DNA from: Pagrus major | Lineage: Eukaryota; Chordata; Actinopteri; Spariformes; Sparidae | Reading direction: 5' to 3' | NCBI RefSeq assembly: GCF_040436345.1 | Contig: NC_133230.1 | Span: forward strand, 6,283,297 to 6,347,296 | Length of the DNA stretch: 64,000 nt | In this document: positions 1 to 12,600 of the stretch, in pieces | Position numbering within the stretch: position 1 is the stretch's first letter | Layout of the letters: each line of letters begins with the position of its first letter | Position numbers and translations under genes: made by a program | The notes under the pieces: generated by a model | Database searches by the model: none | What the model was told of the DNA's origin: nothing | What the model saw: only the letters and a program-made list of their open reading frames with translations

Positions 1-839
1 ACATTTCTGTAAAACCAGAGATATGTTGAATTTCAAACGTATCCAGGCCAACATGAAATCTAAAACACAAGAAGAGAGCTGAACTCTTGAGGCTCCATTT
101 CACTTAAGTGACTTGGTGGTACACATGTCAACATTTAAAAGTGAACTTGAGCGGGCCATTTCCTGCTTAAAGAGACATATTAAAGGCATTGTTCAAGGAA
201 GTGTTTGAACATTTGTAAGAAAAGAAACCGCTGGATATTTTTAATGAGACATCGGGATATTTGTGGTGACAGAACCAGATCTTTTCCTGACCCTAACCAA
301 GTGCTTTGTGCAGGAGCCACTGGACTGAACTACCAAACTACAGTAGCTAAAAGTAGCTCTACCTCGCCAGCTACAGCTGTAAAACGCTGCTCACACATTC
401 ATACATCTGTATTAACAACTCAATAATTTATAGTAACTGATCAGTCACGGGAAGCAGCATTTTTCTGCAGAACAAGTAGTTTTGATTCTACTCTGGTACA
501 TTTTGCTGCTTGTGCGAGAGCTGCAGCGATTGATTGATTAATTGGCTTTAGTTATCTTTCAAAAGAAGATTTCTCTGATTCCAGCTGCTTAAATATGAAT
601 ATTCTCTGGTTTCTTTACTCCTCTGTGACAGTAAACTAAATATCTTTGGGTTGAGGACAAAACAAGACATCTGAGGACCACATCTTGTGACATTTTTCAT
701 AATTTTCTGTCAATAATCAGGAAAATAATCAACGTTGCAGCCCTACATAGTACACTGTTGTATTGGTAGTTTTACTGAAGGATCTGAATACTTCCTTCAC
801 CACTGAAACCAGCGGGCATCTCTTCAGACAGTGACTCAC
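1..839 (-). other. fbln5: fbln5 intron (partial), no exon visible
   Basis: This stretch lies just downstream of the third coding exon of fbln5 on the minus strand, so it is read as the start of the next intron. I see no calcium-binding EGF exon in it: no D-V/I-D-E-C start follows an acceptor on this strand. The only structure is a diverged interspersed repeat at about 520-746. A short plus-strand open frame at 205-426 has no recognisable product. Confidence 0.7.
520..746 (-). repeat. diverged fish interspersed repeat, copy 1
   Basis: This copy ends in GTTGCAGCCCTAC next to an AATAATCAACG stretch. It carries an internal block starting near 648 (GGGTTGAGGACAAAACAAGA) that recurs almost exactly at 35239. 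The minus-strand form starts GGGCTGCAACGTTGATTATT, a pattern I recall as a very common interspersed repeat of perch-like fish, probably a non-autonomous DNA element. Family assignment is from memory. The block shared with 35.2 kb is seen directly. Confidence 0.6.
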
Positions 840-1791
840 CGTCACAGGTGCCATCCTCTGCAGGAGTATATCCCAGGATGCACTGCGCAGTGTTCCTCAC
901 TCTGGGGTAGCTGGGCTCCTGGGATCTTCCACCTCCAGGAAGAGCTGGGAGGTATGTTTCTGGAAATCCAGCCGACTGGTCTGGGTAAGCCGGCTCAGGC
1001 TGGGCTGGGATCTCCGGTCTGTACGGCTGGTTGTACAAGGTCCTCGGGATGCACAGGTAGCCTCCGTTCTGGTTCACGCAGCGCATGTCTCCTCGGCACG
1101 CATCTGGCAGGGTCCGACACTCATCCACATCTGGAATACAGAGCCGTGCATTTATAAAGGCATCCAGAACATCTGTGGCGGCTGTGATGCATTTAATTCT
1201 CGTGCTTAGTTTGGGAACCTCTAGGATCCCAAAATGTGACCTTTCACAATAAGAGAGGTTGAGTCACTTACCTATACACTGTCTTGCCCTGCGGTCATAT
1301 GCAAAACCTTCTGTGCAGGTCTGAGGAGAGATTACCGAGAGGCCTTTTTTATTGGGATTCATTTCTGACAGAGGGGTACTTGATTTCCATGAGCCTTCTA
1401 ATGCAAAACACACAAGCTTTTCCATCTTTACATGACTTTCTGACTGTTAAAACAGGATGGCATCACAGCACTTGAAGACTCTGACCATGAACTTGGTCTA
1501 AATGAATGAAATCCCCAATAAAAGGAGGTGTTACCTGTCCGTGTCCAGGCCGGATACACAGCAGAATAAATACCAGAGCTGCCAACATCCTGCAAAAAGT
1601 GAATTTAAAGCTGAAAAGGAGAAAAAAAAACAGGAACTCGGTGCAAGCATCTCGTTACATATCCATTCAAACATGTAACTACTGCAAAAAACAACTCAGC
1701 GAGGTCCGTTACGCAAAGGTAGAGAAGAAAAAAATGAGATTACTGACCTTGCACAAGAGCAAAACCTGAAGCCACGTATTTCCAAAAACAT
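840..1791 (-). CDS. fbln5: fibulin-5, N-terminal part (partial, continues beyond left edge)
   Basis: Fibulin-5 is a secreted extracellular-matrix protein that binds integrins and organises elastic fibres. Coding exons seen are 1588-1535, 1320-1272 and 1130-840, with phases 0, 1 and 1. The first gives a hydrophobic leader (MLAALVFILLCIRPGHGQ). The second gives a Cys-bearing stretch ending in QCI. The third starts the first calcium-binding EGF module (DVDECRTLPDACRGD) and continues into a Pro/Tyr-rich linker. The integrin-binding RGD of fibulin-5 is present, and the linker in the first EGF module separates this gene from other short fibulins. A 5' exon ends at 1748 (AAG before GTCAGT). Splicing from 1748 to 1589 puts an upstream ATG at 1791, in a good ACCATG context, in frame with the ATG at 1588, so the start is ambiguous. 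Further EGF modules and the fibulin C-terminal domain lie outside the window. Confidence 0.9.
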
Positions 1792-2404
1792 GGTTTCTCT
1801 CAAAGGAAACATTTAGACGACCCGTAAATCCCCTCTCCGCTACCCAGCAGGGCTCTCGCCACCCCCCAACTATGCGCCTTTACGCGAAAGTCGACACCAG
1901 GTTTTCATTAAGCGCTGTCTGGTCGAGCTGAAGCTGCGGCACATTGACCAAGTGTTGCAGGAATGCCTTTTTCAAAATGGACTGTTCCGTTTCTGCCCCA
2001 CTCTGTCGCCTCTACAGATTATTTAGCAATGCAAATTGACGGGTCGGGCCCCCTCCGAGCGCTTTCACAACAGCTGGATTCAATCAGGGAGAGCCAGCCC
2101 CCTTCAGTCAGAGCGCGCAGAGAGGCAGCGGCCCCACAGCGGCGCACTCACTCCGACGAGCTGCTACTTCTGTGCTGTTGGGGGGGCAAAAAGGCATAAA
2201 ACATACACAGTGAGTGTCTGTTTTCCAAAGATATAAACAGCACCCCCCCCCCCCCCCCCCCTTCTTTTAGTATGACCTCTTCTAGTACAGCTGAATGACA
2301 CTGCACATCTGGCGCAAGCCAAGGCACGTTATCCACGCTGTAGTAGACACATCTGGTCCACATGAATGTGCGTTAGAAGGTAAAAAAAAAAAGACAAAAC
2401 GCAC
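1792..2404 (-). promoter_or_regulatory. fbln5: fbln5 5' flank / intergenic spacer before trip11 3' end
   Basis: This spacer separates the first fbln5 exon from the trip11 polyadenylation site. Both genes read on the minus strand. The part around 2090-2165 is G+C-richer than its surroundings, with several CG pairs, as expected of a promoter. No clear TATA box is seen at a matching distance. The run of C at 2243-2261 is a simple repeat. The transcription start cannot be fixed from sequence alone. Confidence 0.4.
2243..2261. repeat. poly-C run
   Basis: An uninterrupted run of about 19 C lies in the fbln5-trip11 spacer. It is likely variable in length and prone to sequencing error. Similar C runs occur in the first rtf1 intron, near 37734-37750 and 37962-37972. 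Confidence 0.9.
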
Positions 2405-3691
2405 AGCAGTAAAGGGTCAGCTGAACCTTTATTTGATCTGAAATTCCAATTAAGTCACAGGTTAAAGATCATCCAAGTTCAAGGTAACCCAACTCCTCTT
2501 GTGACACCTCTGAGTTTCAGATTTTACACCTACAAAAATTCTTTCACAGCCAGGATTTACAGTTTTATACATTTTATCAATACGTCTGGAGAAACCCTGT
2601 AACATTCCTTCTGCAGCGGCTGATTGATGTCTATACAAAAAATGCAGAGCGGCTCAGGTACAGCTGGCCAGCTCCGGTCAGGTAAAACTTCTTAAATGTG
2701 CAGTTTTTACATTTTGTAAATATATATATTTATATTAACCATTTACAATCCTGATTATACAACTTTCTAATTAGCAAAAATGCAGGCACTTAACTTCCAA
2801 AACTTCCTCAGTGCCCATAAATAGGAAAAAACGCCACCCATTTACATATATATAACTATATAATAGTACTGTACTTAAACATAAGAGCAGTCTCAAGCCT
2901 CTGATCAACCACAGTCCACAGTTAGAGCCATAATTATATCGCTTGTTGCATATCACAGTCTGGCCGTCTGGAAAAGACAAGATTTAGCAAAAAATGTCTT
3001 TATGGTTCTAACAGATGTAGTGAACCACATAAATCTCTAGGCAGGCGACCGCTGCCAGAGTTTTTCGGCAGGTCCTGGATCAGAAACAATTCACTGCATT
3101 GTTGAAAAGCAGAAAAAGACTCAGAAGACAAGAGGAGTTGTCAATGCAAGTCAAAGGATGAACACCGAAGGACACGTTTCCTCCCGCAAACAGAGGTGAT
3201 GATTAGCTGAAGCCACATGTATCCGACTGCACACAGTGGGTTTACAAGGTCACTTGTGTTCAGCACTGGTGTGATGAAGAAAAATCAAAATGTAAAACAT
3301 AATCATGATCAGAAGGACACTTTCTGTATTGCTCTATCTCTCTGAATGATCCACAACTTGAAAATCTTCTCATCCAGCATCCTTTTTGCATGTAGAGTCA
3401 CTTCTTCCATCATTTTCAGCTTGTGGGTTAACGTGTAACAATAACGCTGAGTGACACTGATGTGTAAAGGGAGACTCTGTTGCATAGAACAGTAATTGCA
3501 AGTAAAACTGAGCCCAAAAAAAACAAAATTTAGCTTCAATTCCCTCTAAAAAAAACAGGGAATAATAACCTTCTATGGATTTTCAGATCATTTATTTTTG
3601 CAGCAAATAAAAAAAAGAGCTCAACATCTCAAATACTTCAGTCTGTGTAGTGTAAAACTCATGTAGAATTAAGACGTCTATCTGGCACTCA
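2405..3691 (-). other. trip11: trip11 3' untranslated region
   Basis: It follows the trip11 stop codon on the minus strand. An AATAAA signal on the minus strand (plus 2428-2433) is the last strong polyadenylation signal before the fbln5 flank, so cleavage is expected near 2405. This makes a 3' UTR of about 1.3 kb. It is A/T-rich, with TATA-like stretches around 2715-2740 and 2845-2865. No coding potential or conserved RNA fold was recognised. An earlier signal-like stretch near 3590 could give a much shorter form. Confidence 0.6.
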
Positions 3692-6600
3692 TCACTGCTT
3701 TAGCAAGTCTTTGAGCACAGCTCCAGCACTGGCCTCGGCTGAGACCGGCACAGGCGTGAAGGTGGGCAGGGCATCGGAGATGGGCTTCATCAGCAGGTGA
3801 CCTCCTGAGGCGCCAGAGCCGGAACCAGCTAGAAGGGGCACCGCGGCGGAGCGAGGGGCCAGGAAAGGATTGGTATCGCCGGCTCTCTTGCCGACTGCTG
3901 CAGCTCCTGCGAAGAGAGAGACTTCAATTTACGTCAGGTTTGATGTTTGACATGACTGATTAAGCACGTGAGAGAAACAAACACCCTGGCGGCGGTTGTT
4001 CCCAGAGGAGGTCATTTACCTGCGGACGTGCTGGAAGCAGCGCTGCTGATTCTTCTCGGAGGCGGGGCGCCCAGAGGCTTGATGTCATGGACTGAAAGTA
4101 TTGGTGCAGGCAGCGAAGGGGTCGACTCAATCTCCAGGAACTTTACGAACATCTCAGAGAAGGACTGAAACAACAGAAAGTACACCAAGATATTTCAGGA
4201 GGGAAATTCTTCTGTACACCCTATATAAGGAGTCCGAAATAAAGAGTTAGCTTCAGCGGAGCACATGCTTCCCAGTTGATGAATGGTTTCTAACCAGCTA
4301 CTCTGCTGGCAAATGTGTCACTGCACAAGTGAGCATAAACACGACAGTGGATAGACTGATTTGAACTGATTTTGTGTGCTAGTGTGAGTGTTGTTGCACA
4401 AAGTTAGCGAGGCAGTATGACTGACAACCCCAATTCAAAAAGGCTAAACAATATAAAGACAATATATTGAATGTTTCACCTCATCAACTTCACTGTTAAT
4501 TGTAAATACATGCTTAGTATTACACCTTAAATCTGGGTTTGAATTATATATTTCATATTTCTGTTAGGCTTTTTAAATATGTTGTAATGTAATTTTTTTT
4601 TGCTTTTTAGTACCACTTCTTTTCTCATTGCCAGAAAATGAGTTTGCCTTTCCGTAGTTTTTTCCCTGTGTGTCGCGTCCATCATCACCAAAGTGCCGGA
4701 AAAACAGGTGTTTGTTGTTACACAAGCACAGAGAGCACGTTTGCAAGGCAGACTTTGTGAATACTGTTAGAGTGTAGACTATATCATGCTCTCTTCTCCT
4801 CTTTTCACTCTGGACTCTCCCCCTGTGAATGCTTTCTTTCTTTGTACCTGGAGGAAAGTTATGCTGGTGCCATGTCTGGTGCCTTGTTACTGGTGCCTGG
4901 TGCACTCCTCTGTGTTCCTTTGTATAAAGTTGAAACTGTGGCATTCACTTCATGTGGTGTGTCTTACCGAGTTGAGCCCTTGGCCACTGGTGGGCCTCTG
5001 AGGAGTGTTCGGGACACTTTGAGCTCCTCGGCCTCCCAGCCAGCTCGACACCCATCCGGTAACACCGTGTCGTCCGTCATCCTCCAGCATCTGCAGATTG
5101 GAGAGAAGGAAGTGTTGACAAATACTGCTGGACTGAATTATAGAAGGAAGGAAGTCTTCAAATCATCACAGACACATCATTTGTCACAATCAAGCACACA
5201 ATAGAAGTCATTAAAAGGGAGAACAATGAAGCTACAGTTGTTATTCTGTTCATTCAGGCTTTTTTTCAACAGTCGATTTTCTTCTGCTTTCAAAGAAGTG
5301 GCTGGATTATTTCAGTTTTAATTGCCCTTAGTTTCCTTTCTGCCTGCCACTACTTTCTGGAAAGTTATTTAGTGGAGCCACTCACTAGTTAAGCTAATAT
5401 ACAGGCAGTCTGATTCTTTGCTGACAGCCCACACTCCTAGAAGAAACGTGGTCATTCTGTCATTCTTACTCCCTAATCATCAACGTCATTCGCCTGGCAG
5501 GATTCAGCTGACTGGACCCCATATATGGAGTGTATGGCTCACAGCTTTGGGCTAAAAATGGCACCAGGAGAGGGATACTAGCTGCTCCACTGAGGCTGAT
5601 TCTGAAAAGTCGGCTGGTTTTGTGGGACACTTGGCTGCCGTAAACACGAGTTGAGTGGAAATTTTAAATGACATTAACAGGAGATGAGGGAGAGATGAAG
5701 AAAAAAAAAAAAAGAAAAAGAAGTGGAACGACCTCCAACACAATAAAATGGCTCTTCTGAGGAGTTGTAATCGCATTTGCCCCTCACCCTGTATCTGTTT
5801 TCCTTTAAGAGTGTTGGGTAATAGACTTTGGAATCGTTGGATGGAGTCCCACAGGGCTCCTGCCAGAAGATCTGGATAAGGAAATGCTTTCTTTTTCAGT
5901 GCTGAGCTCTGAGAGGATTTTCAGGGGCTGCTGGAGTAAAAATTCACTGTTGAACAGTGAGTTTCAGGATTGACTCTCTGCCTCTCAAGGACTTGTGTGA
6001 CCAGTTAAACATTTCAAAAGTGAATAAAGCCTGATTACTGTCACTATGACCATATGTAAATAGTGCAAATCTCCCTTTAAACTGGACAAAAAAAGTATTG
6101 TGTACAGAGTAAAAAAAGGATAAGTATCTCAACATCAAATGGACGGCTTGCCTTTAAACTTTGTTCACACATTCATGGTACCCAGAGGATGAATAATACT
6201 GACGTCAGTAAACCCCTCACGTTTCATTTAGTGCGGCCAGCAGGTTGACAGCTTCACAGAGCTGCTAACATGGCTGCAGACTTTACTGCTTTTTTATTGG
6301 ATGAAATCTTGTCACAGGAAAAACTGCGATTAACAACATTATTGTGATTTTAAGACCAAATTTATGCTACGGATAAAATGATTATATAAAACCAGCACAA
6401 TAATGCAAGTAAGCCCTCGGAAGAGCAATGAACTTTTAACACTTAATATGCACACGTTGGAATTTAAATGTCAAACAATAAATAAAAATCTGACACTTCA
6501 GACTTGATTTGGACAAATTCTGTTGAGCAACTATCTCGTTATCCATTTGTCTCTCAGTCAGTGAGCTTTAGCCTGCCATTACTATTCATCCTAATGCTGT

Positions 6601-9600
6601 CATGTTATTTAAAATTGTTCTTTTTATCATAATAATTATGGGAATTATGGGAACTATATTTATATCTATTAGTGTGCTGATGTGTGATGCATTCAGTCCC
6701 AATATGGCACAATGCCACAAACACTGCTCACCGACGGTGAATGCATTACACTGCAATCCAATTTTATATCATTTATAATAATTACTCCCTAAAAACATGA
6801 TCATGTTAATATGTTATTGCTGAGGTAAAGACTTTGGAAGTGAGTCAAGGAATCTCTCACCTTATCAACGTCTTCTCGGGTCAGTCCAAGAACACTTCCC
6901 ATGAGCCTCAGTACATCGGCACGCTTGGTTTTAGGTGTGTGGAAGTATCCCAAGAACAGGTTACGCATCAAGACTCTGGAAACATAACGACATGAATAAT
7001 AAGGCATGATGTAATTCAAGACTCAATCAATCCCCATTGTTATACAGCAGTGTGAATTATGAGTAAACCCTAAAAAGGGATAAAATGGCGTATTTGCTTA
7101 CATTTGTTTCTCCAGGGAAACAGAGGTACACAAGCTTTATTTATAGCAAATACAGCATGTTACAGGACGGGAGGACCCATATCTTTCCCATCATTGTTGC
7201 TGTCCTTTGAAAACTATGTACTGTTTCTCCAAAACGTCCCATTTTCAGTTTTGTGAGCATGTTTTTTACAGTAATCCTCAGGCTTTTTACAGGCTTTATT
7301 CAGCAAAAGATGCAGGAACATTTTCTCATCCCATAAAGAAAAAACCCAAAAAATCACCAAATTTGGAGATACAATTTGCTTTTGACAGTGACAAACCGAC
7401 TTAATTTAGCTGCAGTCACAGGTGTCATGATGCTTTAAAAGATGAGACTTTATTACATTTTTAAAACTGCATTGTGTCTTTCTGCAATCCTTCAAAACTG
7501 TGGGAGAGAACACAATAATGACAGTCCAATGAAAACCATATGGGTCCTTAATCATAATCTCATTTAGATGAATAAAAGAATGTGAGATTAAACCCAGACG
7601 GACTGAACTTACTTGTCTATCTTCCCCTCCGTGCTGTTCAGAAGGTTCATCAGTTTCCTCTGCGCCTCCTCCAACATCTCCTGTCTCACATCAACTGTAA
7701 CACACAATGCAAACACGCACACAGATACACAGAGAGAGTGAAGAGATGTTTTCAATCATCTAAAGTAATGTTCATGTCCCTGTTGCACCAGATGTTTGAT
7801 TTACCCAGAAGGTCCTTTAACAACTCTTACTGCTGTTCCAGAGGGGGTTGAAGTGTGGAATCACTTAAGTATCAATGGGACAATATAAGATTTTATCAGG
7901 GATTGTGATCAAAAAAACAAAAAAACATACAGTCTTGCAATTTCTTGTTTTATTTTTAATTGCTACGGGCACCTGTATAGCCAATAACAGGTTATTTTTA
8001 ATAACCATAATTATTTATCTGCTTTATATCGCACAGTGCCTACCTTGAAGCCTCTTCTAACCACCTTCAACCCATTTCAAGTTGAGACTATATTTATTTG
8101 CCATGTGGTCAGAAATGTCCTTGCTTTTTGTAAAACAAAAAAGGGTAATGCGACAGAAAAAAGAGGTTCTGTTACCTTCAAATGTTTTAGATAAAAATAA
8201 TCAATAGCATTTTAATATTCTGCTTGTATGCTGTAAAAAGAGCAACGATTTATGTGATTTCCAGCTACCTGGAAAAGGAAATACGACTGCAACTTCAGAA
8301 ATGGGTTAAAAATCTGTTATATTGTGCGGCAAGCTCAATATTTCTTCATCCAGATGGTTACAGACTTTGAGGAACCTGGAAATACTTTCAGTGATTGTCT
8401 GGTATTTATTTTTCAAAATATTTTCTGTAGCTAGAATTGAGTGTCACTACAAAGGCTCAACCTGAGGATACGCTGCACGGACACACCGACCTCTCATTGG
8501 TGAGACTGTGATTTAGAACAGTCTCACAGAAACCCAACTACAAATAGACCCAATGTAAATGTTCCATAGGTGACTGATTTGTAAAGCAAACATATAGCCT
8601 CATATTGGGTCTGACGAAATACAATGTCTGAACAGCCAGACGGGTGAAAAAGAAAAAACAGTCTGAGAATGTGCTGTGATGTAATGGTCATACTGTATCT
8701 GAGACTGATAAGAATGAAATCTGCCGAGTGTGACACAAAAGTAATGGAGGGAGAGGGATGAAAGTTTCAATTATTTTGTGCAGGCTCTGTTATTCATTGT
8801 GGGTCGGACAAGTAAGACTAACATAAAAATATGAGTCTGGGAAAAGGAAGAAAAGAACCAGCAAAGGATGGCAAATGCATCCCATAACATCTGGGATATA
8901 AATGGTGCCGTGGACATCTTAAAATACGTTTATTTTATTGCAGCCTCGTGAAGATACCTTTATTCTGCTGTAGTAATGCAAGGCAGAGGTTTATAAGGAC
9001 TTTTGTCTGATATTTTAATCGTTCCCATGTACAGCTTTTAAAAAGCCTCAGAGGACATGTGCAGAAGTTGGCAGCTGAAAACACTCAAGCTGCAGCTCAC
9101 CTTGTCTTTTCAGCTCCTCCAGTTGCTCCTCCTTCAGATCGAGCTGATCGGTGAGACGAGATGCTGAATCTAGAGCAGTGTTGGCTTCATCAAGGTTAAT
9201 CTGACAGAGAGCAGAACACCCTCAGTTATCATGGCTTTCATTTAGCTGTCATCAAGAAATATGTAGGCCTCATAAAATGACATATGTGTTCATTTTGTGG
9301 TCTTGCTGTCGATTGCACATGTCAGACATAAAGTGAATGGATTCTCTGATCAGTTTCTGATTGCTGGTTTACCTGCAGAGCAGATGCTTGATCTTCCAAC
9401 CTCTGGGCTTTTCTTTTCCACTCCTCCTTCTCCTTCTTGTGCCTCTCAAGCTCTGCTGAGTACATAGCTTTCTCTTCTGATAGGGGAAGAGACGATAAAA
9501 AGTCTTACTACAGGTACTGTGGACCGTCATTGCCAGACTGCAAGCACAAACCACCACCAGACTCGCCAGAAAAAATGTTGGCCCAAATACTACATTCTAC

Positions 9601-12600
9601 TACACCTCACGTGTGCACTGAAAATGTAGAAAAGGCTGACTTGCCTTGTTGAAACTGCTCCAGCACCATCTGCAGGTTGGAGAGCGAAACTGCATACTGG
9701 TTGACCTGCTCCTGAGACGTTCTGAGATGGATGAGTGCATCGTCCCTCTGCTTCACCACTCCATTCAGCTGCTCCTGCAGAGACTCCACCTGCATACTGG
9801 CCTGTTGGCTGAAGGCAGAGGACCGGTTAGCAAAAAATAAATGTACCACCTAGTACAGCTGAAATGCATTTTAATTTTAGGGCATTTGCACTTAAACTGA
9901 GTCACCATGACACCCGTGTTCAAGCAATCCTACTATTTTCAATTTAATGTGGCATTGGTGCCATCTACAAAATGTGCACCATAGTGACAATAAGCCGCGA
10001 TATCCCCTGTGAAGATATTATTTGAAACTAACCTGGCATTCTCCACAGCACTCGAGGATGTGGCCAGTTTCTCGTCCAGCATTGCCACCCTCCTGCGTAG
10101 TTCAGTCTCCCTGTCTTCTGCAGCGAGGGCTTCTCTCGTGTACGAGTCCTCAATCTCTAAGAGGTGATTACGCAGCCTTTCCAGCTCCAAGTTGAGACGC
10201 TGTTCTTTATCCCTCACATGCTGAAGCTGCGAAGGAAACGCAAACATCAAAATATGTGTAGATCCACGAGAACATCAGAATACCTTCGATTTCTAAACTG
10301 TTACTATGTGTTGTCTACATACAGGTCGCAAAATACAAAGGATTGTGAGCTAATAACATCTGTCCTCTTACCTCAGTTTGAACTGCAGTGGTCTCCATTT
10401 GTTTCTGCTTGAGTGCCATCATCACCTGATCCCTCTCCTGCTGGAACAGCACAGCTTTCTCCTGCATGGACTTCAGTTCATTCAGGAGTTGATTCAGCTC
10501 ACCAGTCTTACCCTGCAACAACACAGTAAATCATAAATGTAACTATATAGAGAATAAAGGAGTTAATGTTTCATGTCTAAAATGACTTTGATGGATACAT
10601 ATCTTTTCATCAGGAAGCATGGGCAATAATCAAACCACTAGAAATGTTCTTTAGGAAAAAAAAGATTATAAGTCTGAATCTTATTTTCCAACTGACCTGA
10701 TCTTTGTCCTTGAGCATCTTCTCCACGGTTGCAGCCTTCTCGCTCACTGCACTCAGTTCAAACTCCTTCTCTCTCAGCAGGAGGGAAACCTGCATGTTGG
10801 TTTCCTGCAGCGCTCTGAACTCAGACTCTTTCTCTCGAGAGCGTGCGGCCACCAGCTCATTCTCCTCCTTCAGCGTCCTCCCATCCATCTCCAGAATAAG
10901 AGCGCGCTCTTTCAGGTTGGTCACAGCCTGCTTCAGCACCTCGTTGTCATTCTCACGGTTCCGCAGTGACTCACTAACCTGATTTAGCTGGTCGCTTTTT
11001 GTTTTGATAAGCAGATCTTTCTCCCTCACAGACTTCTGCAGGGCGTCCAGCCTCTCTCTGACCTGCCGAGTCTCCTCTGCTTGACTTCTTTGCTCAGTCT
11101 CTGAGGCAGATGCTGAATTGGAGAGCCGGTGGTTGTTCTCCTGAATAGTCCTGATCATGTTGTCCTTCTCAGCCAACTGAGCTCGCAAACGTACGAGTTC
11201 ATCGTGCAGTTTCTCATTGTTTACTGTTGGAGACGTCTGGTGGCTTGGAGCATCGACTGTGAGAGAAGGTGCACTAGACTGAGCAGCTACAGCTTCAGGA
11301 GTCTGTGCTACGCTGTCAAGTTTACCCAGCAGGACCTCCTTGGTGGAGCTGAGCTGCGTGATGGTCTGCTGAACCTGAGCCAGTTCCTGACTGAGACTTC
11401 CAAGCCTCCTTTCTTTCTGCTCATAGCTCTGGATCAGTCGAGTGTAGTCCACTGTCAGCTTGGAGCTGCAGTCGCTGTCAGCGGTGACCTGACCCTGTAG
11501 TTTGATCAGTTCCTCCTGCAGCTGAGCCGATTCATGCTGCATGTTCTTGACTGTGGTGATCACCTGCTGCTTCCACTCCTCCATCTTTTTCACCTGTTGT
11601 TTCAGTGTGTCCCTCTCCTGCAGCAGCTCCTCAAACTGGTTGCTGCTGACACCTCCGGATCCGGCACCGGACTCTCCTCCTGAGGTCTGGAGGACGGTCA
11701 CCAGGGTTTGGCACTTCTGGGTCAACGCATCAATCTCTATGTCCTTCTCCCTGATGATGCGGGACAGGTTCTGGATGGTCTCCTTGAACATCTCTTGACT
11801 TCCTGAGGGATCACTCATGTTGGAGAGGCGTTGGTTCTCCTGCTGAAGCTTCACCAACGCTGCCTCCTTTCCTGCGATCATGTCCATGAGACGGTGATGG
11901 TCAGAGCGAAGCTGGCTGTTCTCTCTGGTCTTCTCGTTGAGCACGGCTAGCACTTGCTCTCTCTCCACAGCATAGGCCTGCAGCTGCTGCTGTAAGAACA
12001 AGACATCCTGGCTGTGTCCACCACCTACACCCATGGACACTCTGGCATGAAGCGCCTGGATCTCCAGATCCTTCTGCAGGATCATCTGGGACAGTTTGCC
12101 CACTTCATCACGTGACACAACCAGCTGATCCAGCTGTTTGGTCAGTGAGAGGTTCTTCTCGTTCAGCTGGCTGATCTCGGTCTCTTTCTCTTTGATGCCT
12201 CTCACCAGTTTTTCTATTTCTACCTTAGACAGGTCGTGTTTCTCGTTGCCGTTCTCCTGATTTAGAGTCTGGGTCTTATCCTCCTGCAGGATGACCTCTC
12301 CCTGCACAGGGGGGGAGTCAGCACGACTTCTGCTTTCACTGAGCTGATCTACTATCTGCTGGAGGCGAGATATCTCTTCATCTCTGGCATGGATGAGCCT
12401 GTCGTAGTTAAGTGTGGTCTGCTGATGGCGACCATGAGCCTGCTCAAGCTCAGTCTGCTGAGCTTGGAGGGACTGCTGTGACAGAAGGAGAGAGCCTTGC
12501 TGCTCCTCCGCCATTCTCCTCAGAGTTTGGACCTCCTCTTCAAAACGACTCCTGGAGGCCTTGAGCTGTGTGATCTCTGTCTCCAGCTCTGTGATAATGT

